A stretch of 15,425 bases of DNA from an uncultured Neomegalonema sp. (GTDB taxonomy: Bacteria > Pseudomonadota > Alphaproteobacteria > Rhodobacterales > Rhodobacteraceae). Position 1 is the stretch's first letter; every line of letters begins with the position of its first letter. This document shows positions 1 to 6,326 of this stretch, piece by piece. The translations under genes were made by a program, and so were the position numbers. The stretch spans positions 1 to 15,425 of the forward strand of contig CALDZQ010000102.1 of assembly GCA_937944035.1 (NCBI GenBank). The letters are read 5' to 3'. A model generated the notes under the pieces. It searched no databases and was not told the origin of the DNA. It was given only the letters and a program-made list of their open reading frames with translations.

Positions 1-661
1 CCCCCACCGCAAGACCGCCGATCGCGTAACCGTCAAAACCGATTTTCGTAAGGGATTCAGCACTTTCCTCTCGAAGGTCAGCGTGGATGCCGCCCTGTTG
101 GATGCCGAAAAGCGCATGACCGGGCCTGTCGCCGAAGGCCACACGGGAGCGTTCGGCCCATCTCATCGACAGTCTCATAGAGGTTTCAGCGTCGTCGCGG
201 GTGCAAGGAAACGGCGTACATTCATCAAAACACATGACGATGTCAGAGCCGAGCTGACGCTGGATTTCCATTGAAGTTTCGGGGCTTAGCAGATGTTTTG
301 AACCATCGATGTGAGAGGCGAAAGTAACGCCATCCTCGGTCAATTTACGCAGTTTGCTGAGGGACATGACCTGGAAACCGCCTGAATCCGTGAGGATTGG
401 CCGCTCCCAATTCATAAAACCATGCAAACCGCCCAGCCGCTCAATACGGGGCGCGCCGGGGCGCAGCATCAGGTGATAGGTGTTACCGAGAAGGATGTCC
501 GCCCCGGTCGCACGGACGCTTTCGGGCAGCATTGCCTTGACGGTAGCGGCTGTGCCGACGGGCATGAATGCCGGGGTGCGGATGTCGCCGCGCGGCGTGT
601 GCAGAGCGCCCGTACGGGCACTGCCGTCTGTCTGTGTCAGGCTGAAGCGGATATGGGTCAT
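1..661 (-). CDS. tgt: Queuine tRNA-ribosyltransferase (partial, N-terminal 220 residues)
   Basis: Tgt exchanges guanine-34 for the queuosine precursor preQ1 in the anticodon wobble position of tRNAs for Asp, Asn, His and Tyr. The reading frame continues off the left edge, so only the N-terminal part of a protein usually near 370-390 residues is present. Visible landmarks are LTDSGGFQVMS, whose Asp (about residue 92) is the family's conserved active-site Asp, SHIDGS, the DECTP substrate pocket motif, GIQQGG, and GGLAVG at the cut end. The nucleophilic Asp and the four zinc ligands lie outside the window. The ATG at 661-659 is preceded by GGAG at a spacing of about 8. It is the last gene seen in the leftward run, 37 bases after hisG, so it is probably co-transcribed. 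The family call is secure; the completeness of the gene cannot be judged. Confidence 0.95.
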   Translation of the reverse strand, partial: MTHIRFSLTQTDGSARTGALHTPRGDIRTPAFMPVGTAATVKAMLPESVRATGADILLGNTYHLMLRPGAPRIERLGGLHGFMNWERPILTDSGGFQVMSLSKLRKLTEDGVTFASHIDGSKHLLSPETSMEIQRQLGSDIVMCFDECTPFPCTRDDAETSMRLSMRWAERSRVAFGDRPGHALFGIQQGGIHADLREESAESLTKIGFDGYAIGGLAVG

Positions 662-698
662 GCCTGTGCTCCATGCAAGGAATTAAAATACTTGTATA

Positions 699-1655
699 TC
701 AATGCAATAGAGCCATTTTCACAGTGTTGAAAACATCTTCGCCAGCACCGTAGAGCATCTGCGGTTCGACACTGTCGACGCGCGGCGCACCGTATTCGCG
801 CAGAATCAATGCCGCTTCGTAAGCCATTGATTTTGATGCACCAACTGTGACCGTGGCGTCCTCCATAGCGATGAGCGATGCACCGAGCGGTTCGAGGGCG
901 GTATTTAGGGCATCCCGATTTGCGCCTGCGATGGCACATCGCAAAATGACGCGGTTTCGCGCGGATTCACGAGCCTCGACCCGCTCAATGAGGTTTTTGA
1001 GCGTCTTGAACGCAGGATCAGTCCATTGTGCGTATTTACTGGCGCGGAGTTGCGCTTCTGAGCGCAGGATCGGTTGATCGCCTATGATTTTCAGATGGTT
1101 AGCGCGCAATGTTTCACCACTGGATGTAATGTCCACGACGATTTCGGCTGCACCGCTGGCAGGGGCGCCCTCGGTAGCGCCGTCACTTGGGGCAAGGCGG
1201 TAATTGGCCAAGCCGACTTGCCGGAAATAGGCGCGGGTAAGGTTGAGGTATTTCGTTGCAACGCGCATAGGAAAGCCGTGTAAAGCGCGGAATGCTGCGG
1301 CTGCATCATCGAGATCAGCCATTGTTTCAACGTCAATCCAACTCTGCGGGACAGCAATCACCAGATCGGCGCGTCCATAACCCAAGGCGCGCACTAAGAC
1401 TGAGGCGTCTGCGGCTTGCTTTTCGCGGATCAGGTCTTCACCCGTTACGCCCAGATGCGCCGCACCGCTCGCCAGTGCAGCGGGGATTTCCCCGGCTTGC
1501 ATAAAAGCAATCTCGATACCCTCAATCCCGCGCGCTTCTGCAGCATATGCGCGGGCATTACCTGTTTTTCGGATATGCAAGCCTGCGGCGGCGAAATAGG
1601 CCAACGTGTCGTCGAGTAGTCGCCCCTTTGACGGAAGTGCGAGCCGGATTGTCAT
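699..1655 (-). CDS. hisG: ATP phosphoribosyltransferase catalytic subunit HisG
   Basis: HisG joins ATP and PRPP to make phosphoribosyl-ATP, the first committed and feedback-controlled step of histidine synthesis, in the cytoplasm. The start MTIRLALPSKGRL, the GVTGEDL motif (residues 69-75) and the PRPP loop DITSSGETLRAN (175-186) are typical. At 318 residues it is much longer than the roughly 200-230 residue short HisG that normally pairs with HisZ. About 90 residues (from about 228) follow the catalytic core and do not obviously resemble the classic C-terminal regulatory domain of long HisG. The start ATG overlaps the hisZ stop in an ATGA, and a strong GGGAGGAG Shine-Dalgarno sequence sits inside the last hisZ codons, which suggests translational coupling. 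The catalytic assignment is firm; what the C-terminal part does is open. Confidence 0.95.
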   Translation of the reverse strand: MTIRLALPSKGRLLDDTLAYFAAAGLHIRKTGNARAYAAEARGIEGIEIAFMQAGEIPAALASGAAHLGVTGEDLIREKQAADASVLVRALGYGRADLVIAVPQSWIDVETMADLDDAAAAFRALHGFPMRVATKYLNLTRAYFRQVGLANYRLAPSDGATEGAPASGAAEIVVDITSSGETLRANHLKIIGDQPILRSEAQLRASKYAQWTDPAFKTLKNLIERVEARESARNRVILRCAIAGANRDALNTALEPLGASLIAMEDATVTVGASKSMAYEAALILREYGAPRVDSVEPQMLYGAGEDVFNTVKMALLH

Positions 1656-2863
1656 GTGCGGCTCCTCCCGCCGGCGATAGCAAGCAGGGTCTCAGGCCGA
1701 ATGGCCGCGCCAAAGGCGCTGTACGCCGCGACTGACGGTACATCAAAGGCGCGGGCTGCCGCCGACAACATCCGGTCATAGCGTCCACCACCCGCCAGTT
1801 GGGCGGCTCTACGACCTTCTTCACCAGCAAGTTTCACGTCGTAAAACTCGAATACAAAGCCGTCATAATATTCGAGATTGCGCCCGAATTCGCCCTCGAA
1901 CGGCAACGTGTGAATATCTATACCATGCGCGTCCAACGCCGCGAGACGGCGCTCGAAACGCGCTAAAGCGCTGTCAATCGAGAGAGAAGCCGCCGCAGAG
2001 ATTTCTTTCAACCGGATCAAAGCACTAGCACAGGATGTTTTCAAGAGCGTCACTGCCTCAATCGCGGCAACGAGTTCGCTGGAGAGAGGGTGCGCACGGG
2101 CGTCTTCGGCCTGCTCCAGGAAGCGGGCAGCGATTTCATCATGGGTGCGCAAGCCGACATGGGTGGTGTCAGACAGCGCCAGCATGTGCGAGACAGCCGC
2201 TTTTGCCTGGTCGGTTTCGAGGCCGCCAACGGCTTTCAAAAACGCGATCCTCCCCTGATCCTGTGTGCCGTCGGAGGACAGGTCGTGGAGCAGTTCACGG
2301 AAACGTTCTGGCCGCCAGATGTGGCGTTTGAGGCGTGCGCGCCAGCGTTCCGGGATCGGAGCGGCATCAAGAATGGAGAAGACGATACCGAGATCGCCAG
2401 TGACAACGCCGACATCAGTGCAGCCCGCCTCGCTAATAATCCGTGCCACCGCAGAAAAAACATCCGCTTCATCAGCGGCGGGATCTTCTCCACCAAACCA
2501 CTCGCAGCCGACTTGACGGAACTGGGCCGCGCGGTTTTCACCTTTGGTCGGGTGGCGGAAGACCGGGCCACTGGCGGCGTATTTAGCCTGTGGCACGGCC
2601 GCTGCGGTGTCCAAATGTAGTCGGCAGAGGGAAAGGGTAAGATCCGGACGCAGGCACAGCACGCCCGCATCTCCGCCCTCGAAGACGAAAGCTCGGGAAC
2701 GGATGTCCTCGCCATAGAGGTCCAGCAGGTTTTCTGCCGACAGGATTTGGCCGGGGTCGACAATTTGCGCGCCACAATCCTCGAACACGGCGAGCGCCAG
2801 CTCTGTAAGGGCGTCAAGCCCCGCCAAGTCTTCGCCGGACCAGTCTTTGGAGGCGACCAGCAT
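1652..2863 (-). CDS. hisZ: ATP phosphoribosyltransferase regulatory subunit HisZ
   Basis: HisZ is a catalytically dead paralogue of the class II histidyl-tRNA synthetase core that binds HisG and makes ATP phosphoribosyltransferase sensitive to histidine. The protein has 403 residues with the HisRS-like RPDLT (72-76), FRHP and QFRQVGCEWFG region (102-123), LEYYDGFVFEF (330-340) and GGGRYDRML (358-366). Against HisS in this window the YYTG motif has become YYDG, and there is no anticodon-binding domain after the core. Both points favour HisZ over a second HisS. Its ATG overlaps the hisS stop by one base (TGATG at 2865-2861). I see no convincing Shine-Dalgarno sequence, so translation probably depends on ribosomes finishing hisS. 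It is directly upstream of hisG, its expected partner. Confidence 0.94.
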   Translation of the reverse strand: MLVASKDWSGEDLAGLDALTELALAVFEDCGAQIVDPGQILSAENLLDLYGEDIRSRAFVFEGGDAGVLCLRPDLTLSLCRLHLDTAAAVPQAKYAASGPVFRHPTKGENRAAQFRQVGCEWFGGEDPAADEADVFSAVARIISEAGCTDVGVVTGDLGIVFSILDAAPIPERWRARLKRHIWRPERFRELLHDLSSDGTQDQGRIAFLKAVGGLETDQAKAAVSHMLALSDTTHVGLRTHDEIAARFLEQAEDARAHPLSSELVAAIEAVTLLKTSCASALIRLKEISAAASLSIDSALARFERRLAALDAHGIDIHTLPFEGEFGRNLEYYDGFVFEFYDVKLAGEEGRRAAQLAGGGRYDRMLSAAARAFDVPSVAAYSAFGAAIRPETLLAIAGGRSRT

Positions 2864-4374
2864 CAGCTTTGCGCCTGTGCCAGACGGTCTAGGACCGATT
2901 GAACCAGTTGGTCATGAGCGATTTCTTGCTGGGCAGGTTGGGCTTTCCATTCTTCATTGGATACGATCTCCGAGGCCAGTTCCGAGCCGAGTTTCAGATC
3001 TTTGATCTGGACCACGCCCCGCTCACGCTCATCCCCACCGATAATAACAGCCAATGACGAGCCGCGTTTGTCAGCATATTTCAACTGCTTACCCATGTTT
3101 GTTCCGCCGCCCATGTAAACTTCGGCGCGAACACCCGCGTTGCGGAGATTGGTACAGAGTGATTGGTAATAGGCCATCTGGTCGCGTTCCAGGGCGAGGA
3201 TGACCACGGGACCGTCCCCAGCGGCCTCAGCTCCGGTTTTACGGGCTTCCAAAGCTGCCAACAACCGGTCCACGCCGATAGAGACGCCTGTTGCAGGGGT
3301 TCGTTGTCCCGTAAAGCGCATAACGAGGTCATCGTAGCGTCCGCCACCCGCCACCGAGCCGAATTGGCGCTTTTCGCCTTTTTCGTCAATAATATCAAAG
3401 GTCAGTTCTGCCTCGTACACAGGGCCGGTATAATAGGCCAACCCCCGCACGACAGATGGATCGATTTTAGCGACGGGGGCGCGATAGTTCTGCGCCTCCA
3501 GCAGCATAGCGATTTCTTCGAGTTCGTTGACGCCTTCCGCGCCCTGCTCAGACTTGCCGATCAATTCGCGCAAACGGGCGCAGGTTTTTGCGCCGTCTTC
3601 GCGCTCGGCGGAGACGAAGCCCATGATGATGTCGATTTGTTCAGCGCCCAGCAGTGCGCCTTTGGTAAAATCACCGCTCTCATCCAGCCGTCCCTCGCCC
3701 AGCAATGCGCGAACGCCAGCTTCGCCGAGGCGATCCAACTTATCGATGGCACGTAACGCAATGCCGCGTCGGGATGCGGTTGCCTCGTCGTCATCGCCCT
3801 CTGTGGACAGAAGGCCTGTAGCCTCCAAGACGCCGTTTAGCACTTTACGGTTGTTGATGCGGATTGCAAAATCACCCGGCTCAATCCCCGCCGCTTGCAG
3901 AGCGTCAGCGAGCATGGCACAGATTTCCGCATCAGCGGCGACAGTGGATGTGCCGACAGTATCCGCATCGCACTGCCAAAACTGGCGATAACGGCCCGGA
4001 CCCGGCTTCTCGTTACGCCAAACCGGCCCCATTGCGTAACGGCGATAGGGGGATGGCAACTCGTTCCGATACTGCGCCGCAACCCGCGCTAGCGGGGCTG
4101 TCATGTCGTAGCGTAAAGCGATCCAGCTTTCGTCGTCATCCTGCAATCCGAAGACACCTCCCATCGGACGATCGACATCGGGAAGAAATTTGCCAAGTGC
4201 TTCAACGTATTCAAGCGCCGGGGTTTCCAACGGGTCGAATCCATAGCGATGATAGACATCAGCAATGCGGGAAAGCATCTCATTACGAACAATGACTTCC
4301 TGTCCGAAGCTGTCACGGAATCCGCGTGGGAGAACAGCTTTCGGACGGGGGGCTTTTTTGAGTTTCTTTGCCAT
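2863..4374 (-). CDS. hisS: Histidine--tRNA ligase
   Basis: HisS charges tRNA-His with histidine in the cytoplasm. It is a class II synthetase of 503 residues. Visible are the N-terminal PRGFRD, motif 2 around residues 112-140, the histidine-binding motif RGLAYYTGPVYE (310-321), GGGRYDDL (343-350), motif 3 GVSIGVDRL (363-371) and an anticodon-binding domain from about 388 to the end. The motif 2 loop reads NEKPGPGRYRQFWQ instead of the common bacterial form ERPQKGRYRQFHQ. This is the divergent alphaproteobacterial type associated with a tRNA-His lacking the extra G-1 base. The N-terminus is lysine-rich. The ATG at 4374 has only a weak upstream GAG. The gene is 60 bases after the yqeY-like gene and overlaps hisZ by one base, placing synthetase and its dead paralogue in tandem. 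Confidence 0.97.
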   Translation of the reverse strand: MAKKLKKAPRPKAVLPRGFRDSFGQEVIVRNEMLSRIADVYHRYGFDPLETPALEYVEALGKFLPDVDRPMGGVFGLQDDDESWIALRYDMTAPLARVAAQYRNELPSPYRRYAMGPVWRNEKPGPGRYRQFWQCDADTVGTSTVAADAEICAMLADALQAAGIEPGDFAIRINNRKVLNGVLEATGLLSTEGDDDEATASRRGIALRAIDKLDRLGEAGVRALLGEGRLDESGDFTKGALLGAEQIDIIMGFVSAEREDGAKTCARLRELIGKSEQGAEGVNELEEIAMLLEAQNYRAPVAKIDPSVVRGLAYYTGPVYEAELTFDIIDEKGEKRQFGSVAGGGRYDDLVMRFTGQRTPATGVSIGVDRLLAALEARKTGAEAAGDGPVVILALERDQMAYYQSLCTNLRNAGVRAEVYMGGGTNMGKQLKYADKRGSSLAVIIGGDERERGVVQIKDLKLGSELASEIVSNEEWKAQPAQQEIAHDQLVQSVLDRLAQAQS

Positions 4375-4434
4375 TTCGGCGTTCTCATCTGTCTATGGCA
4401 CTATGCGCTTTGATCGGGCGCTGCCGGAAATAAT

Positions 4435-4893
4435 TCAGGAGGCGGAGAGCGCGGCTTTAACCTGTTTGCCAACCGCGCCGAAATCCATTTGCCCCAAATG
4501 ATCGGCGCGCAGCTTTGCCATTACTGCGCCCATATCCTTGAGTGAGGACGCTTCGGTTGATTTAATCGCCGCACTGACTGCATCGGAGGTTTCGTCTGCC
4601 GTCATTGGTTTAGGTAGAAATTCGCGGATGATCTCGATCTCACCCCGTTCACGCTCGCATAACTCAACGCGGCCGCTGCTTTCGTAAAGGTTAGCTGATT
4701 CTTCGCGTTGTTTAATCATCTTTTGCAGCAAGCCCATGATGTCCGCATCACTGACCCCACCACCCTCTTCAGCGCCCCGTGCCGCAATATCGCGCTCGGT
4801 CAGTGTAGCGCGTATCAACCGCATAGTAGACAGCCGTAGCGGATCTCTCGATTTCAATGCCGCCTTAAACGCAGCGTCTATCTTGTCGCGCAT
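4435..4893 (-). CDS. GatB/YqeY domain-containing protein
   Basis: This is a small cytoplasmic protein of the YqeY family, related to the C-terminal tRNA-binding domain of the amidotransferase subunit GatB. Its exact role is not settled. The 152 residues cover the whole family: start MRDKIDAAFKAALKSRD, then RLSTMRLIRATL, the helical segment with MIKQREESANLYESSGR, EIIREFLPKPM, and a C-terminal GQMDFGAVGKQVKAAL resembling the helical tail seen in GatB. I place the start at 4893 because AGGGAG lies about 7 bases upstream and because family proteins begin at this point; an in-frame ATG 45 bases earlier (4938) would add an unlikely leader. It is the first gene of the leftward run and is divergent from carA. 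From memory, this yqeY/carA divergence is common in alphaproteobacteria, where dnaG and rpoD often follow; here hisS follows instead. Confidence 0.9.
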   Translation of the reverse strand: MRDKIDAAFKAALKSRDPLRLSTMRLIRATLTERDIAARGAEEGGGVSDADIMGLLQKMIKQREESANLYESSGRVELCERERGEIEIIREFLPKPMTADETSDAVSAAIKSTEASSLKDMGAVMAKLRADHLGQMDFGAVGKQVKAALSAS

Positions 4894-5016
4894 ATCCGTC
4901 TCCCTGATTTGAGCACTCTTTAACGGGCATTGGCCCAAAGGAAAACCGGGTTTGCAAAGATTAGCTTTTCAGTTACAGAAACGCGCGAACTCATCACCGA
5001 CTGAAGGACCGTAACG
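4894..5016. promoter_or_regulatory. Divergent intergenic region between yqeY-like gene and carA
   Basis: These 123 bases must hold the promoters for the leftward yqeY-hisS-hisZ-hisG-tgt run and for carA. The carA Shine-Dalgarno GAAGGA lies at 5003-5008, 8 bases before its ATG. A small symmetry GGGC-ATTG-GCCC lies at 4925-4936. I could not assign a convincing -35/-10 pair in either direction and see no leader peptide or riboswitch-like structure. Confidence 0.45.
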
Positions 5017-6195
5017 ATGTCCACACTCACCACGTCAGCGCCCTGCTCTGATGGGCTATTAACGCGCAAGATGACCGCCTGCATCGCCCTGAGCAACGGG
5101 CAGGTATTTTGGGGTCAAGGATTTGGCGCGATCGGTGAAGCGGTGGGAGAGCTATGCTTCAACACCGCAATGACCGGATATCAGGAAGTGATGACCGACC
5201 CCTCTTATTCCGGCCAGATCGTGGCGTTTACCTTTCCGCATATCGGCAATACCGGAACGACGCCGGAGGATGAAGAATCAGCATCTCCTGTCGCGTTGGG
5301 AATGGTGACACGGATGGACCCGACCGCGCCCTCGAACTGGCGGGCGGCGGGGGATCTGGACAGCTGGATGCAAGCGGCAAACCGGATCGGGGTGGCAGGG
5401 ATCGATACGCGGCGGATAACGCGGTTGGTGCGTGAGTTGGGGATGCCACACGCAGTGATCTGCCATGCTCCTGACGGCAACATCGACGTAGATACTCTGA
5501 TCGCAAAAGCACGGGGCTGGAACGGAATAGAAGGGGCCGACCTCGCTGCCGAAGTCGCATGCCAGAACCCTTATGCGTGGAATGAGGCACAATGGCAGTG
5601 GCCAGAGGGTTACTCGGCTGGCAAGAAAGCCAAGCATAAGGTTGTCGCGATCGATTTTGGAGCAAAGCGCAACATTCTACGGTGTCTGGTCGATGTCGGC
5701 TGCGACGTGACCGTGGTTCCCGCCGGTACAGATGCTGAAACGATACTTGCGATGCAGCCGGATGGCATTTTTCTAACGAACGGGCCAGGCGATCCTGCGG
5801 CTACGGGCGCGTATGCTGTCCCGACAATCAAAAAACTGATTGATGCGCAAAAGCCCATATTCGGTGTGTGCCTGGGGCATCAGTTACTCGCACTTGCCTT
5901 AGGTGGAACAACCAGCAAGATGAAATTCGGTCATCATGGTGCGAACCATCCTGTTAAAGATTTGGACACAGGAAAAGTCGAAATCACATCAATGAATCAT
6001 GGCTTCACTGTAGACGCTGCCTCGCTGCCCGATCAGGTCGTGCAGAGCCATATATCGCTGTTTGATGGAACGAATTGCGGGCTGCGGGTTGATGGAAAGC
6101 CGATTTTCTCGGTGCAGTATCACCCTGAAGCCAGTCCGGGTCCGCGTGACAGCTTTTATCTCTTCAAACGTTTTGCAGCAAATATGATGGTTTAA
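5017..6195 (+). CDS. carA: Carbamoyl-phosphate synthase small chain
   Basis: CarA is the glutamine amidotransferase subunit that releases ammonia from glutamine and passes it to CarB, giving carbamoyl phosphate for pyrimidines and arginine. The 392 residues have the N-terminal CarA domain (ELCFNTAMTGYQEVMTDPSY, about 45-64; FTFPHIGNTG, 71-80) and a C-terminal class I glutamine amidotransferase domain from about 206. The catalytic triad is visible: Cys285 in GVCLGHQ, and His369 with Glu371 in QYHPEASPGP. LTNGPGDP (253-260) is the usual oxyanion-side motif. The ATG at 5017 is preceded by GAAGGA at a spacing of 8. The N-terminus has about 18 residues before the conserved TACIALSNGQVFWG, so a later start is conceivable but has no better support. 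carB is not adjacent, so the large chain must be encoded elsewhere. Confidence 0.97.
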   Translation: MSTLTTSAPCSDGLLTRKMTACIALSNGQVFWGQGFGAIGEAVGELCFNTAMTGYQEVMTDPSYSGQIVAFTFPHIGNTGTTPEDEESASPVALGMVTRMDPTAPSNWRAAGDLDSWMQAANRIGVAGIDTRRITRLVRELGMPHAVICHAPDGNIDVDTLIAKARGWNGIEGADLAAEVACQNPYAWNEAQWQWPEGYSAGKKAKHKVVAIDFGAKRNILRCLVDVGCDVTVVPAGTDAETILAMQPDGIFLTNGPGDPAATGAYAVPTIKKLIDAQKPIFGVCLGHQLLALALGGTTSKMKFGHHGANHPVKDLDTGKVEITSMNHGFTVDAASLPDQVVQSHISLFDGTNCGLRVDGKPIFSVQYHPEASPGPRDSFYLFKRFAANMMV

Positions 6196-6246
6196 TCCAA
6201 CAGCCCGCCACGTCTCTAATTGATACAGATTTGCAACAAATATCGC

Positions 6247-6275
6247 AATAATTGTATTTTAGTAGCACAATTATT
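6247..6275. promoter_or_regulatory. Perfect 9-bp inverted repeat upstream of the glycosyltransferase (possible operator)
   Basis: AATAATTGT at 6247-6255 and ACAATTATT at 6267-6275 are exact inverted copies separated by 11 bases, in the AT-rich 131-base gap between carA and the glycosyltransferase. There is no T tract after it, so it does not look like a carA terminator. A possible weak promoter (TTGCAA at 6231-6236, TATTTT at 6255-6260) would overlap the left arm, fitting an operator. AT-rich symmetry of this size can also arise by chance, so the role is only inferred. Confidence 0.35.
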
Positions 6276-6326
6276 TGACCCTTAGCGAGCAATGCGTGTG
6301 ACTAACACTTCTTAGGGGGTGTTGTG

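Noticed and set aside
2090..2620. A 176-codon plus-strand frame inside hisZ
   Set aside because: It lies antisense to a clearly conserved gene, has an arginine- and cysteine-scattered composition without motifs, and is a by-product of codon bias in hisZ.
2236..2817. A 193-codon minus-strand frame inside hisZ in a second frame
   Set aside because: It overlaps HisZ motifs in the true frame; its own translation shows no recognisable domain.
3163..3756. A 197-codon plus-strand frame inside hisS
   Set aside because: It is antisense to the conserved HisS coding sequence, with no family resemblance and no ribosome site.
4375..4434. A histidine attenuator in front of hisS-hisZ-hisG
   Set aside because: The 60-base gap has no leader frame rich in His codons and no clear terminator/antiterminator pair.
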